Origin: Flavobacterium haoranii
Lineage (GTDB): Bacteria; Bacteroidota; Bacteroidia; Flavobacteriales; Flavobacteriaceae
Length of the DNA: 49,084 nucleotides
Assembly: GCA_003246205.1 (NCBI GenBank)
Contig: QKBC01000022.1
Span: 1 to 49,084, forward strand
Direction: 5' to 3'
Position numbers and translations under genes: made by a program. The notes below the pieces were generated by a model, which did no database searches, was not told the origin of the DNA, and was given only the letters and a program-made list of their open reading frames with translations. Shown piece by piece: positions 1 to 10,392 of the stretch. How positions within the stretch are numbered: position 1 is the stretch's first letter; each line of letters opens with the position of its first letter.

Positions 1-1
1 G

Positions 2-2194
2 TATTTACGAGATGCAGAACCGGAGGCATTCAAGCGTTTGTTTTTAGAATCCGTCAAGATAAAATCAGTAAACAACGATTTCATTCCGGCTTATCAATTT
101 GAATACGATCCTACTTTATTGCCTAACCGCCATTCTAATTCACAGGATTATTGGGGATACTATAACGGAAGAGATAACGGTTCTTACCTCAAATTTTATT
201 ATAATACTACGGGAAATAGAATAGTTGATACGCTTAAATCAGAAGCCGGATTGTTAAAAAAGATCACCTATCCAGAAGGTGGTAGTAGTGCTTTTACGTA
301 TGAACACAATAAAGTGATTAATACTTTTCCCTCTAATTTAGTTTTTGCAACGACTAACCCGATAGAGAATAAAGGAGTGGTTTTGTCTAATTTTTACTAT
401 AATGATCCTACTATTTACAACGGTGATTATTATGAAATGACATTTACAGTAGGACAGAATCTCATAGGGGATGGAATTTCCAATGTATTTATTGATGATG
501 ATACGGGGTGTTATTCAACAGGAAATACTTACGAATGTAAATTTTCGGTTGCTTTAAAAAACCTGCAGACAGGGATAACATATCAATTGTTGATCGGAGA
601 AACAACGTTAGCAATATTAGATCCCGGTGATTATTCGATCAAAGTAACTCCAATGGATCCTAACTACAACCCAACAGCTATGAATGAAGGTTTCAGGGTT
701 TATATAGATTGGCAGGAAGAGATTGTTTCGCCTCAAAGTTTCATTTATGCAGGAGGTAAACGGATCAAAAAGATAGACTACAAAGCGAGTTCGGATGCGA
801 TTAGTTATACAAAATCATACAGTTACATTAATCCGGTTACCGGCGGAACAAGTGGTTATTTATTTGGTTTGCCTTCTTTTTATTCGTTGAAAAAAGTTAC
901 CAATAACGGGGCTGCTGCAATAGAACCTTATGGTAGTGTGCCTGGTTCTCCTTTATCGACCTATCAGGGAAGTTCACTGGGATACCAGACCGTAACCGAA
1001 TATTATGGCGAGGGAGAGGTTGTCAAAGGGAAAACTGTGCATACTTTTTCCACAATTCCCGATACGGGGTTGTATTATGATTTTCCATATCATTTACCTA
1101 CCGATAACGAGTGGTTAAGAGGTAAGCAAGAAAGCATTACCCAATATAGAAAAACAGACACAGCTTTTGAAGCGGTTAAAAAAGTAGAAAATCAATATTT
1201 ATACGGAGATTATTTAGATTCTTATGGAGGCCAGTCTTCAGCAGCTATTCTTACTCCTATTCCGGTGTATAATTCTTTAGGCACCGATATGACTAACTCC
1301 AATGCAAGTTATCTAAAGAATAAACGAATGTTCCGGTTACCCATTCCTATTTATGCAGTAAAAGATACCATTATAGACGGGAATGTTGTAATAGGAGTTT
1401 CAGGTAATTATTATTACAAGACTTATCATTTAACGGGAGGTACCGTTAATCTATTATCACAAAAAGTAACTTTTGATAGCGGAGAAATAATGGAAACCAC
1501 GGTACAGTATAATTACGATTACGACACACATTATAATGTAGACAGCCAGACTACTACCACATCAACGAGCGATATAGTAGAGACAAGCTATTCTTATGCA
1601 CCTGACATGGGCAATCAAGCGATGATCGATAAGAACATGATCGGCATTCCGTTAAAGACGGAGACATTCCGGGGTACAGAGCCACTCTCTAGTGTAGAAA
1701 CTACCTATAAAGACTGGGGTAATGACTTACTGGCTCCCGAATTGGTCAAAACGGCAAAAGGAACAGAAGCTCAGGAAACCAGAATAAGATACAATGTCGT
1801 GGATAACACAAACGGCAACCCGTTAGAAGTCCAGAAAGAAGGCGGTATGCTTATCAGTTATATCTGGGGATATAATAAAACCCAACCGATAGCTAAAATA
1901 GAAAATGCAGCCTATAGCGAAGTTCAACAATATGTATCTAATTTGCAAACGTTATCAGACGGAACAGATGAAAACGCTTTACGTACTGCTTTAGACAATT
2001 TGAGAACAGCTTTGCCTAATGCCATGGTAACTACTTATACGTATAAACCGTTAGTAGGAGTAAGTACCATTACCGATCCTAAAGGGAATAAAGTGAGCTA
2101 TCATTATGATAGTTTTGGTAGGTTGCAATACGTCAAAGATAAAGACGGCAACATCCTGAGTGAAAACGAATACCATTACAGAACCCAAAACTAA
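2..2194 (+). CDS. YD/Rhs-repeat protein, 5' end cut by window edge
   Basis: The reading frame is open from the first bases of the window, so the true start lies upstream; an apparent TTG start at 38 is only where an ORF finder would begin. The product is Tyr-, Asn- and Thr-rich and its last 90 residues contain YD/Rhs-like repeats ([18 protein letters not shown], then a similar DKDGN unit). It ends just after the repeats and has no toxin-like tip. The stop lies 5 bp before the next gene, which encodes a DUF6443/Rhs core protein, so the two are almost certainly one operon and may form a split Rhs shell. Seen: repeats and spacing. Known: such pairs occur in Flavobacteria. Inferred: both gene products contribute to one secreted particle. 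Confidence 0.8.
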   Translation, partial: YLRDAEPEAFKRLFLESVKIKSVNNDFIPAYQFEYDPTLLPNRHSNSQDYWGYYNGRDNGSYLKFYYNTTGNRIVDTLKSEAGLLKKITYPEGGSSAFTYEHNKVINTFPSNLVFATTNPIENKGVVLSNFYYNDPTIYNGDYYEMTFTVGQNLIGDGISNVFIDDDTGCYSTGNTYECKFSVALKNLQTGITYQLLIGETTLAILDPGDYSIKVTPMDPNYNPTAMNEGFRVYIDWQEEIVSPQSFIYAGGKRIKKIDYKASSDAISYTKSYSYINPVTGGTSGYLFGLPSFYSLKKVTNNGAAAIEPYGSVPGSPLSTYQGSSLGYQTVTEYYGEGEVVKGKTVHTFSTIPDTGLYYDFPYHLPTDNEWLRGKQESITQYRKTDTAFEAVKKVENQYLYGDYLDSYGGQSSAAILTPIPVYNSLGTDMTNSNASYLKNKRMFRLPIPIYAVKDTIIDGNVVIGVSGNYYYKTYHLTGGTVNLLSQKVTFDSGEIMETTVQYNYDYDTHYNVDSQTTTTSTSDIVETSYSYAPDMGNQAMIDKNMIGIPLKTETFRGTEPLSSVETTYKDWGNDLLAPELVKTAKGTEAQETRIRYNVVDNTNGNPLEVQKEGGMLISYIWGYNKTQPIAKIENAAYSEVQQYVSNLQTLSDGTDENALRTALDNLRTALPNAMVTTYTYKPLVGVSTITDPKGNKVSYHYDSFGRLQYVKDKDGNILSENEYHYRTQN

Positions 2195-2199
2195 GCAAG

Positions 2200-5100
2200 A
2201 TGAAGAAATTAATTTTACTATTATTAGTTATCCCTGTTCTTGCTTTAGGACAAAGCCAGGATCAGAATTATATAAAAACTACGGCTTATAAGAACCCTAC
2301 AACGGTATCGTTAAGCAGTCCTAGTGTTACTGATGCAAATGTTCAGGTTTCTTACTTTGATGGTTTAGGAAGACCTATTCAACAAATAGCCCATCAACAA
2401 TCTAACAGCGGCAAAGATATCATTACCCCTATAGAATACGATGTTTTCGGAAGGCAAACCAAAGAATACCTGCCTTATGCCAACGGTACTCCGAGTTTGG
2501 ATTACACCGACCCTACAACAGTCAGTTCAGATCTCAGCAGTTTTTACAGCACCTATAATGGCGGAACTACTAATCCTTTCAGCGAAAAGGAATTGGAATC
2601 TTCACCTTTAGACAGAGTGTTCAAACAAGCAGCCCCGGGTAATGACTGGGCTTTAGGCAGTGGTAAAGAGATCAAGTTCGCTTACCAGACCAATATCACT
2701 AATAAAGTCCGACACTTTATCGGAACAGCGGTTTTAGATCCCAATAAAGGACTATATGATGTTTCCATTCACGATTTAGGCTATTATAGTGCCAACGAAT
2801 TATATAAAACGGTTACCAAAGACGAGAATTGGACTTCGGGTCTTAACCACACCACCGAAGAATTTAAAGATAAAGAAGGAAGAGTTGTTCTAAAAAGAAC
2901 CTATAACAACAATGAGGCTTATGACACTTATTATGCTTACGACCAGTTCGGAAACTTAACCTATGTCATCCCGCCATTGTCTGAGCCCTCACAGTCTATC
3001 TATTGGCCTAATATCGATGGTTTGTTCTACCAATACAAATACGACAGCCGTAACCGGTTGGCAGAAAAGAAACTGCCGGGCAAACAATGGGAGTTTATTG
3101 TATATGACAAATTAGACCGACCGGTGGCCACCGGACCTGCCTTTACACCTTACGGAGGAACTACAACAGGCTGGCTGGTTACGGAATATGATGTTTTTGG
3201 ACGAGTAGTCAAAACCGGCTGGAAACAAATGACGGCTGATGCCACTACCAGAGCTACTTACCAAAGCAGTATCAATAGCGGAGGCACTCCGTTTGCTTTA
3301 TCGCAAAGCGAAACGTTAACGCAGAATTATTATGATGACTACACTTTTACAGGAGCACCAAGCCCTGTGCCTACTTCCTTGCCGGATAGCACTTACCCTA
3401 TTGCCCAAAATGTAAAAGGACTTCCTACAGGTTCTTGGGTACGGGTTTTAGATGCTCCGGGAGGCACTCTGGCAGAAATCTCCTATACGTTGTATGACGA
3501 CAAATACCGTCCGGTACGCACGTATACTACCAATCATTTAGGCGGTTACACTCAGGTGGATACCAATTTAGACTGGGTGGGAAAAACCATATACACCGTT
3601 ACAAGACATAAGTATGACAGTAATTCAACCGAGTTAGCGGTTAAGGATATGTTTGAGTATACGGATCAAGACCGCTTAGCCTTACACAAACAACAGATCA
3701 ATCAGTTGTCAGAACAACTGATCGTGAAAAACACTTATGACGAACTGGGGCAATTGATCAGTAAAAATGTAGGCGGAAATGATGTAACCGGAACAACGGG
3801 ATTGCAAAAGATAGATTATAGTTATAACATAAGAGGCTGGCTTAAAAGCATCAATGATATAAACGACCTAGCTACAGAAAATGACCTGTTTGCTTACAAG
3901 ATCGATTATAACAACTATACCTCTTCAGGAACTAATGATACAGCGCCTGATGCCTTGTATAACGGAAATATTTCCGCTACTTACTGGCGTACGGCCAATG
4001 ATGCTGTGTTGCGAAAATACAATTATTCTTATGATCACCTGAACCGATTGACGGATGCAAATTATTTAAAACCGGAAACCACTAGTTCTGTTAACAGCTA
4101 TTGGGAAAATATTTCCTATGATAAAAACGGGAATATTCAAACCCTTAAACGAAACGGAGATCTGGATGCGGATAATTTTGCTATTGAAGTTGATGATCTT
4201 GCTTATACCTATAATCCTCAAAAGAAAAATCAGTTGATGAAAGTCTTTGATGCTTCCAATCACCCTTTTGGTTTTAATGATGACAGTGACGGGATTAGCG
4301 ATACGACAGATGATTATACGTATGATGTTAATGGAAACATGACTAGTGATACTAATAAAGGGATTACAGCCATCAGTTACAATCATTTAAATCTTCCGGT
4401 AGAAATAACCTTTGGAACCAGTGCCAAAATCACGTATCTTTATGATGCCTTAGGAACCAAAGTAATGAAAAACGTACAGGATTATTTAGGGAGCGAAACA
4501 GCCCAGACAGTATATTTGCCGGGTGGTTTTCAGTATGTGGATAATATCTTGACATTGTTTCCGCATGCCGAGGGTTATGTTAATGTAAAAAAATCTTCTA
4601 ACAAAGGCGGATATACTTATAATTATGTGTTTAACTATACCGATCATTTAGGGAACATAAGATTGAGCTATGCTAAAGACCCTTTAAATATCGCGGCAGT
4701 TGTAATTATGGAAGAAAATCATTATTATCCTTTTGGATTGAAACACACCAAATACAATAGTGATACGTATGATTTTGTGGTCACCGATACAGAAACCGGA
4801 GATGGATATTATATAGGGATAGACCCGCTAGCAGCAGGTACTAGAAATACTTATCAGTATAAATACAACGGTAAAGAATACCAAGACGAGCTAGGGCTTA
4901 ACTTCTACGATTATGGTGCAAGAAATTATGATCCTGCAATTGGTAGATGGATGAACATTGACCCTTTAGGAGAAAAATACGACTTTGTTTCTAGCTATGC
5001 ATATGTTGCCAATAATCCGATACTTTATATAGACCCTGATGGGATGAGAATTAATTTTGCAGAATTGTTGAAACATAAAGATGGTTTATATGCAATGACT

Positions 5101-5739
5101 AATATTCTATTTGATTTAGTTGAACAAACAGGTTTAAATATGAGTGTTAATTTTAGTGAAGGTAATGCTTATTTGGAATATGAATTGGATTCAGATGGTA
5201 ATGCAGTAATTAATAAAGATGATAGTGGAAGTGAAATTGGAAGTAGTACTGCAAGAAATGACTTAATTGGTGCTATAAAAGATAAAAGAACTGTAGATGT
5301 TTCAATTAGTAATGATATTGGTTCAAAAACTGGTGGTTTAAATATGTCATTAGATATAAATCAAATTAATACTCAAGTAAATAATGTTTCTGATAATTTA
5401 AATCCTAAAACTTTAGGGTTTGGAATGACTTTCTTACATGAATTACAACATACAGATTTACGTAATAATATGAAAGATACTAAAAATATTTATACTCAAG
5501 GTCCTACAGTTGAAAGGATGAATATAATAAGAAGTGAATTGGATAATAAGAAAAGAAGCCCATTTCAAAAGGCTTATGGTATACGTAAGTTCTATATGTC
5601 ATCAGAAATAAGTACAAAGAAAATTAATAATTACTATGAGAGAGCACTCTCAAGTATTAGATTTCTTATAGTTAATCCAGAAGGGAAAAAACGAAGGGCA
5701 AGTACAAAAACAGAAGCAATTAGAAGAATTAAAAAATAA
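2200..5739 (+). CDS. DUF6443/Rhs-core polymorphic toxin with HExxH metallopeptidase tip
   Basis: 1179 aa. A Sec signal peptide (hydrophobic [14 protein letters not shown], likely cut before QSQDQ) is followed by a DUF6443-like N-terminal domain ([12 protein letters not shown]), many YD repeats and the Rhs-associated core ([29 protein letters not shown]). The core ends at the [11 protein letters not shown] boundary, about residue 949. The remaining 230 or so residues form a distinct, AT-richer tip with HELQH at 1080-1084 and a possible third zinc ligand E1105 in [11 protein letters not shown]. This fits a zinc-metallopeptidase toxin, although the exact family is not clear. The following gene, 7 bp away, is the natural immunity candidate. 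The metallopeptidase call rests on the motif and its position; activity and target are inference. Confidence 0.88.
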   Translation: MKKLILLLLVIPVLALGQSQDQNYIKTTAYKNPTTVSLSSPSVTDANVQVSYFDGLGRPIQQIAHQQSNSGKDIITPIEYDVFGRQTKEYLPYANGTPSLDYTDPTTVSSDLSSFYSTYNGGTTNPFSEKELESSPLDRVFKQAAPGNDWALGSGKEIKFAYQTNITNKVRHFIGTAVLDPNKGLYDVSIHDLGYYSANELYKTVTKDENWTSGLNHTTEEFKDKEGRVVLKRTYNNNEAYDTYYAYDQFGNLTYVIPPLSEPSQSIYWPNIDGLFYQYKYDSRNRLAEKKLPGKQWEFIVYDKLDRPVATGPAFTPYGGTTTGWLVTEYDVFGRVVKTGWKQMTADATTRATYQSSINSGGTPFALSQSETLTQNYYDDYTFTGAPSPVPTSLPDSTYPIAQNVKGLPTGSWVRVLDAPGGTLAEISYTLYDDKYRPVRTYTTNHLGGYTQVDTNLDWVGKTIYTVTRHKYDSNSTELAVKDMFEYTDQDRLALHKQQINQLSEQLIVKNTYDELGQLISKNVGGNDVTGTTGLQKIDYSYNIRGWLKSINDINDLATENDLFAYKIDYNNYTSSGTNDTAPDALYNGNISATYWRTANDAVLRKYNYSYDHLNRLTDANYLKPETTSSVNSYWENISYDKNGNIQTLKRNGDLDADNFAIEVDDLAYTYNPQKKNQLMKVFDASNHPFGFNDDSDGISDTTDDYTYDVNGNMTSDTNKGITAISYNHLNLPVEITFGTSAKITYLYDALGTKVMKNVQDYLGSETAQTVYLPGGFQYVDNILTLFPHAEGYVNVKKSSNKGGYTYNYVFNYTDHLGNIRLSYAKDPLNIAAVVIMEENHYYPFGLKHTKYNSDTYDFVVTDTETGDGYYIGIDPLAAGTRNTYQYKYNGKEYQDELGLNFYDYGARNYDPAIGRWMNIDPLGEKYDFVSSYAYVANNPILYIDPDGMRINFAELLKHKDGLYAMTNILFDLVEQTGLNMSVNFSEGNAYLEYELDSDGNAVINKDDSGSEIGSSTARNDLIGAIKDKRTVDVSISNDIGSKTGGLNMSLDINQINTQVNNVSDNLNPKTLGFGMTFLHELQHTDLRNNMKDTKNIYTQGPTVERMNIIRSELDNKKRSPFQKAYGIRKFYMSSEISTKKINNYYERALSSIRFLIVNPEGKKRRASTKTEAIRRIKK
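3741..4800 (+). repeat. Rhs core segment duplicated at 6269-7331
   Basis: Two nearly identical blocks (3741-4405 and 4618-4800) are separated by a diverged window (about 4406-4617). In the first block the translations differ at about four residues plus an inserted Asn-Val pair. Confidence 0.85.
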
Positions 5740-5746
5740 TTAGAGT

Positions 5747-6217
5747 ATGAAAAAAATATATATAGTGCTTTTTTTATGTTCATTTTTTATATCAAATGGA
5801 CAATTGAGAAAAGAAAAATATTTAGATGTTTTAGATAAGATTAATAATTCAAATGATTTTATTGAATTTTCGAGTGATTTGGAAATTAAAAAAGTAAGTT
5901 TTAAAGTTGATGAATATCTAAATCATTTTTGTATTTATAGTAATCTGTTTCAATCACTAAATTTAAACTCGGAAAATAAAAAGTATTGTTCTTCAAATGA
6001 TTGGATATATGTGGATTTGAAAAAAGATAAAAATTTAGAAAAAATTTCGGAGGAAGGTATAAATAATTTGATAATAAGATTCTCATATAAAATTCAAGAA
6101 TATATTATTGTAACTGTTGAACCTAATTCTTTATCTAATGAAGTATTAATATACTTATTTGACGTAAGTAACTGTGAGGTGCAATTAGTTGAATCCAAAA
6201 AAGTATTCTCGGAATAA
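5747..6217 (+). CDS. small secreted protein, candidate immunity partner of the upstream Rhs tip
   Basis: 156 aa and not recognised by sequence. The N-terminus IYIVLFLCSFFISNG followed by Q is a good Sec signal peptide, so the mature protein should be periplasmic or extracytoplasmic. It lacks a lipobox Cys and any further membrane segment. It contains two Cys near the middle (FCIYS and YCSSND) and one near the end. It starts 7 bp after the Rhs toxin stop and is as AT-rich as the toxin tip, unlike the richer Rhs core. Position directly behind a polymorphic toxin tip is the usual place for an immunity gene; that role is inferred only from context. A periplasmic location would imply that the toxin acts outside the cytoplasm. 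Confidence 0.65.
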   Translation: MKKIYIVLFLCSFFISNGQLRKEKYLDVLDKINNSNDFIEFSSDLEIKKVSFKVDEYLNHFCIYSNLFQSLNLNSENKKYCSSNDWIYVDLKKDKNLEKISEEGINNLIIRFSYKIQEYIIVTVEPNSLSNEVLIYLFDVSNCEVQLVESKKVFSE

Positions 6218-6268
6218 AAAGGTGATTCCTAACCCGTTTCGCTTTTCTCTATAAAAGAAGTTTTATAA

Positions 6269-7331
6269 CGAACTGGGGCAATTGATCAGTAAAAATGTAA
6301 ATGTGGGCGGAAATGATGTAACCGGAACAGTGGGATTGCAAAAGATAGATTATAGTTATAACATAAGAGGCTGGCTTAAAAGCATCAATGATATAAACGA
6401 TCTGGCAACGGAAAATGACCTGTTTGCTTACAAGATCGATTATAACAACTATACCTCTTCGGGAACTAATGATACAGCACCCGATGCCTTGTATAACGGA
6501 AATATTTCCGCTACTTACTGGCGTACGGCCAATGATGCCGTGTTGCGAAAATACAATTATTCTTATGATCACCTGAACCGGTTGACGGATGCAAATTATT
6601 TAAAACCGGAAACCACTAGCTCTGTTAACAGCTATTGGGAAAATATTTCCTATGATAAAAATGGGAATATTCAAACCCTTAAACGAAACGGAGATCTGGA
6701 TGCAGATAATTTTGCCATAGAAGTTGATGATCTTACCTATAGCTATAATCCCCAAAAGAAAAATCAATTGATGAAAGTTTTTGATGCTTCCAATCACCCT
6801 TTTGGTTTTAATGATGACAGTGATGGGGTTAGCGATACGACAGATGATTATACGTATGATGTTAATGGAAACATGACTAGTGATACTAATAAAGGGATTA
6901 CAGCCATCAGTTACAATCATTTAAATCTTCCGGTAGAAATTACATTTGGAACTAGCGCAAAAATTGGATATCTTTATAATGCAGCAGGACAAAAAGTACA
7001 AAAACATGTGATCAGTTTTGTGTCTTATCTGAATACGGCTACGGATTATCTTCAGGGGTTTCAGTATACGAATGCTAAGCTAAGCTTTTTCCCGCATGCA
7101 GAGGGCTATGTTAATGTAACACAACCTACAAAATCAGGTGCAAATGTGTACAATTATGTGTTTAACTATACCGATCATTTAGGGAACATAAGATTGAGCT
7201 ATGCTAAAGACCCTTTAAATATCGCAGCAGTTGTAATTATGGAAGAAAATCATTACTATCCTTTTGGATTGAAACATACCAAATACAATAGTGATACGTA
7301 TAATTTTGTGGTCACCGACTCACAAACCGGA
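6269..7331 (+). repeat. second copy of the Rhs core segment
   Basis: It matches 3741-4800, with near identity in 6269-6939 and 7149-7331 and a divergent window of about 210 bp between them. This copy carries an extra AATGTG hexamer near its start. Confidence 0.85.
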
Positions 7332-8255
7332 GACGGGTATTATGTAGGCATTGACCCGGTAGCAGCCGGTAGCAGAAAACTTTACCAATATAAATATAAC
7401 GGTAAGGAATGGCAGGATGAACTTAGCTTAAATGTATATGCTTACGGAGCAAGAGATTATGACCCATCTCTAGGCAGATATTTTTCAATGGATAATTTTT
7501 CAGAAGCTTTTTACAATATTAATCCATACCAATATACAGCAAATAATCCAGTTAAATTTATAGATATAAATGGAGATTATATTTATATATCTGATGGTAA
7601 TGGGAATAATTATAAATATAGTAAAGGGAAAGTATATGCTAAAGATAAAGAAAATAACTGGAATGAATATACGGTTGAAGAAGGTAGTTATGTTGCTCAA
7701 ATAGTAGCCGCATTAAACGACATAACCCAAGGAGATGAGAATTCTTTTGGGAGTCAGTTTTTAGATTTATTTGAAAACAAACAACTTAATGCTGTTTTTG
7801 AAGAAAACACTAAAGATAATAGAACAGTGACTTCAGGAAGAACAATTAAGACATCTGATAAACAAAATGAAAGAGTGGCAACAACAGAAGGAGTTAAGAA
7901 ATTAACTTTTCATATAACTATAGCTCATGAATTAGCTCATGTTGTAGAAAATTTTTTATTTGATAAAAAGATTTTAGATTCAAAATGGTTTTCTGTAAAT
8001 ACTATGAATGGAACGAGAGATATTTCTATTGCTGAGATATTTGCTAGTACTTATGAAAATATGATTAGAGCAGAACAAGGATTACCTCTAAGAACACATT
8101 ATAGCTTAAATGATAATGGATCAGTCATAGAAAATTCTAGACTTATTAAAAAATCGAAAGTTAACAATCCTTTTAATAAACAATATGAACCTACTGAACA
8201 AGTTTTAAAAATATGGAATAAAATTATGTCGGCAAAAAAAAGTAATCATCCATGA
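6282..8255 (+). CDS. orphan Rhs core fragment with M91/NleD-like metallopeptidase tip
   Basis: The frame is open from 6255 (stop at 6252) with only a TTG at 6282 as a possible start, and there is no signal peptide or DUF6443 domain, so this looks like a displaced 3' piece of an rhs gene. From 6269 it repeats the core of the upstream Rhs gene almost exactly, diverges, matches again and then departs at the boundary, which here reads NPVKFIDINGDY rather than DPDGM. The tip of about 225 residues has HELAH (549-553), then AEIFASTYENMIRAEQGLPL with E585 and E592, an arrangement I associate with M91/NleD-type zinc peptidases. The stop overlaps the next gene by 4 bp. It is probably silent unless recombined onto a full-length rhs gene. 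Confidence 0.7.
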   Translation: MISKNVNVGGNDVTGTVGLQKIDYSYNIRGWLKSINDINDLATENDLFAYKIDYNNYTSSGTNDTAPDALYNGNISATYWRTANDAVLRKYNYSYDHLNRLTDANYLKPETTSSVNSYWENISYDKNGNIQTLKRNGDLDADNFAIEVDDLTYSYNPQKKNQLMKVFDASNHPFGFNDDSDGVSDTTDDYTYDVNGNMTSDTNKGITAISYNHLNLPVEITFGTSAKIGYLYNAAGQKVQKHVISFVSYLNTATDYLQGFQYTNAKLSFFPHAEGYVNVTQPTKSGANVYNYVFNYTDHLGNIRLSYAKDPLNIAAVVIMEENHYYPFGLKHTKYNSDTYNFVVTDSQTGDGYYVGIDPVAAGSRKLYQYKYNGKEWQDELSLNVYAYGARDYDPSLGRYFSMDNFSEAFYNINPYQYTANNPVKFIDINGDYIYISDGNGNNYKYSKGKVYAKDKENNWNEYTVEEGSYVAQIVAALNDITQGDENSFGSQFLDLFENKQLNAVFEENTKDNRTVTSGRTIKTSDKQNERVATTEGVKKLTFHITIAHELAHVVENFLFDKKILDSKWFSVNTMNGTRDISIAEIFASTYENMIRAEQGLPLRTHYSLNDNGSVIENSRLIKKSKVNNPFNKQYEPTEQVLKIWNKIMSAKKSNHP

Positions 8256-8785
8256 ATAAAAAAAATTTAATACTATTTTTAATTACATCACTACTGTTTA
8301 ATAGTGGGTGTAGTTCTCCAAAATTTTATAAAGAAGTTAAAAGTTTATACAATAAACAAAAGCTTGTCAGGTATAATACGAAGAATGATATTAATAAAGA
8401 ATTATTCAGAAAACTTGAAAATAAATTATCAGAGTCGAATCATATAATTTATTATTATCAACCTGATTATTCAACTTCTGATAAAAATTTTAAAGGTATT
8501 ATTTATGATATTGAAAATGGAATCTATTTTTATATAAAAGGATTAAGTATAAATAATATAATAATTGATACTATCCCTAATTCTACATACTCTGAATATG
8601 AACTTGAAAATATCAATATATTTATGAATAATCAAACTGAAGAATTAACAAGTAGAGGAGAGAATTGTGACTATTCAGGAATCAATATTTATGATAATAT
8701 TTATGAAATAAATTTAGAGAAAAAGACAAAAAATAAATTTTATTTTAAAAACTATTATTATTGTAGTGATAGCTTTATAAGATAA
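8252..8785 (+). CDS. lipoprotein, candidate immunity partner of the second Rhs tip
   Basis: 177 aa and not a family I recognise. The N-terminus LILFLITSLLFNSG ending in C20 is a clear lipoprotein signal, so the mature protein should be lipid-anchored in the inner or outer membrane. The remainder is rich in Asn, Tyr and Ile without other membrane segments. Its ATG overlaps the stop of the orphan Rhs cassette (ATGA type overlap), which suggests translational coupling and travel as a unit. Very low GC matches the toxin tip rather than the core. Immunity function is inferred from position; nothing in the sequence shows what it binds. Confidence 0.65.
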   Translation: MNKKNLILFLITSLLFNSGCSSPKFYKEVKSLYNKQKLVRYNTKNDINKELFRKLENKLSESNHIIYYYQPDYSTSDKNFKGIIYDIENGIYFYIKGLSINNIIIDTIPNSTYSEYELENINIFMNNQTEELTSRGENCDYSGINIYDNIYEINLEKKTKNKFYFKNYYYCSDSFIR

Positions 8786-8838
8786 TTAACTTTATTCATT
8801 AAGGATTGAAAACAAAATTATTGTATTACAATAGTCTC

Positions 8839-8858
8839 GCCGATACACAAGTATCGGC
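8839..8858 (+). repeat. hairpin before the third Rhs cassette
   Basis: GCCGATAC / GTATCGGC is a perfect 8-bp inverted repeat with loop ACAA, placed 17 bp before the third core fragment begins. There is no T-run, so it is not a terminator. It may mark a recombination junction. Confidence 0.5.
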
Positions 8859-8898
8859 TGTCTAAGATTGCTTTAAGTATAAGTATAACGGTAAAGAA

Positions 8899-9768
8899 TT
8901 GCAAGACGAGCTGGGACTTAATATGTATGACTATGGTGCTAGGAATTATGACCCTGCACTTGGTAGATGGATGAACATTGACCCGTTGGCGGAGCAAATG
9001 CGTAGGTTCTCACCATATAATTATGCTTTTGATAATCCTGTTTACTTTATTGATCCTGATGGGATGGCTCCTTATGGTAATGGAGGAGGAAAATATAAAG
9101 GATATGCAAAGACTTTAAGGTCAGTAGGAACTACAAACTACTCAAGAAACATAACTCATTCGGGGTCAGCCAGAGGATATAGAACAAACTACTCTAGAGG
9201 GATTTTACCAGGTTCAACACAAAGAAGCCATGATCATACTTATCTTAATGTAAGGAATAATTCTTCTGGAGAAAGTGTAGTAATGAATACTACATCAAAG
9301 TTTAAGGACACTAGTGTAGGTTCATCTTTTACTGATGCAGTCAACTTAAATGATATAAGTGAAACAGTTACTGTAACTACAACTAGTTCTAATGGGGTCT
9401 TTAAAGATTCTAATGGTAATGTCGTAAATTCAGCAGCAGAAGCAAGCACTTTTACTGTAAATACATCTACAACTTCAGAAACGGGTTTTGTAGGAGACGA
9501 TCAATTACCAAGTACTGTAGAAGTCTCTCAAACAGACACTTCAACAACATATAGTGTAAGCCTAAATGATGGTGGTTACGAACTCTCAAACCCTACTACA
9601 TTGAGTGAACAATCTACATCTGAAGTGAGTATAAACGAGAGTTCATCTGATTTTAAAAATGGTGCTGTTGATGCAATTAAAAAAAATGTTGAAGTAAAAA
9701 CAAAGAATGGAGATTTTACAGAAAATGCAATAAAAGGTTATCTTGAAAACATTAAAACAAATAAATAA
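8899..9768 (+). CDS. short orphan Rhs core end with unrecognised Ser/Thr-rich tip
   Basis: The frame opens at 8866 after a stop at 8863 and offers only TTG at 8899, so this is a start-less 3' cassette. Residues 1-56 match the end of the Rhs core ([43 protein letters not shown]), beginning upstream at YKYNGKE. After the boundary the tip (57-289) is Gly/Asn/Ser-rich, includes [12 protein letters not shown] near residue 110, then a long stretch dominated by Ser, Thr, Val and acidic residues, and ends in [12 protein letters not shown] see no HExxH or known nuclease motif. It lies 20 bp upstream of a membrane protein gene. Toxin activity is possible only by analogy with the two preceding modules. 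Confidence 0.65.
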   Translation: MQDELGLNMYDYGARNYDPALGRWMNIDPLAEQMRRFSPYNYAFDNPVYFIDPDGMAPYGNGGGKYKGYAKTLRSVGTTNYSRNITHSGSARGYRTNYSRGILPGSTQRSHDHTYLNVRNNSSGESVVMNTTSKFKDTSVGSSFTDAVNLNDISETVTVTTTSSNGVFKDSNGNVVNSAAEASTFTVNTSTTSETGFVGDDQLPSTVEVSQTDTSTTYSVSLNDGGYELSNPTTLSEQSTSEVSINESSSDFKNGAVDAIKKNVEVKTKNGDFTENAIKGYLENIKTNK

Positions 9769-9787
9769 ATAATAATTGTATATCAGA

Positions 9788-10225
9788 ATGAACTTAAAAT
9801 ATCACTTTTTATTATTAGTAAGTATTTTTCTTTTTATGGAAGCAATAATGTATTTAATTTTAGGATATTATTTTTTAACAGATAGTGCGTTTTATAAAGG
9901 TGAATTTGAAGAAACATCATTATACGAAGTACAGCAAAAAATAATTATCTTAAAAGTATTACCAATTCTTCTGTATTTAATCATTTTTATTTCTACAAGC
10001 TTTTTTAAAAAGTCCTATAAAGTTAAAATAAAAAACTTGCTTGAATTCTTGTTAATTGTTTTTTTAGGAATTATTTTATATCGTTTTTTCGATGTCAGAA
10101 CGCTCATACGTTTCATTGATAATCATGTTTTAAGGTGTTTTATAGCCTTCTTAGTTAGCTTATCTCTTTTAATCTTTATTACAAAGTATTTTAAAATTAA
10201 TCCTTTTAAATTAAGTAAAGAATAA
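9788..10225 (+). CDS. multi-pass membrane protein, candidate partner of the third Rhs tip
   Basis: About 145 aa from ATG 9788; a TTG start 12 bp upstream is possible but adds nothing. Four hydrophobic stretches are visible: YHFLLLVSIFLFMEAIMYLI, VLPILLYLIIFISTSF, LEFLLIVFLGIILY and CFIAFLVSLSLLIFIT, so it should be an integral inner-membrane protein. The loops and C-terminus are Lys-rich. No family recognised. It follows the third Rhs tip by 20 bp and precedes a strong terminator, so the tip and this gene form a unit. Polytopic immunity proteins are known for membrane-acting toxins, but the role here is inference. Confidence 0.65.
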   Translation: MNLKYHFLLLVSIFLFMEAIMYLILGYYFLTDSAFYKGEFEETSLYEVQQKIIILKVLPILLYLIIFISTSFFKKSYKVKIKNLLEFLLIVFLGIILYRFFDVRTLIRFIDNHVLRCFIAFLVSLSLLIFITKYFKINPFKLSKE

Positions 10226-10333
10226 AGATAAATGGTAAAGTACATAAAAGATGGTAGTGTTTCAGATTTAGTGATATGCGATTTCATAACTCTAACATAT
10301 TGAAATAGAATAAATACTGGTAATAAATAACTT

Positions 10334-10359
10334 AAAGATGAGCAGTATTGCTCATCTTT
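10334..10359 (+). terminator. strong intrinsic terminator after the Rhs cassettes
   Basis: A perfect 11-bp stem AAAGATGAGCA / TGCTCATCTTT with a 4-base loop GTAT is followed by a T-rich tract. It lies 108 bp after the membrane protein stop and 33 bp before the transposase start, so it ends the Rhs operon and shields the transposase from read-through. Confidence 0.85.
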
Positions 10360-10392
10360 TTTATTCTAATATTGCCTAAAAAATGAACTAAA

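Noticed and set aside
4066..4386. Open frame of 106 codons on the minus strand, repeated at 6600-6920
   Set aside because: It lies wholly antisense to the duplicated Rhs core, and its conservation follows from the duplication; composition is Ile-rich as expected for a shadow frame.
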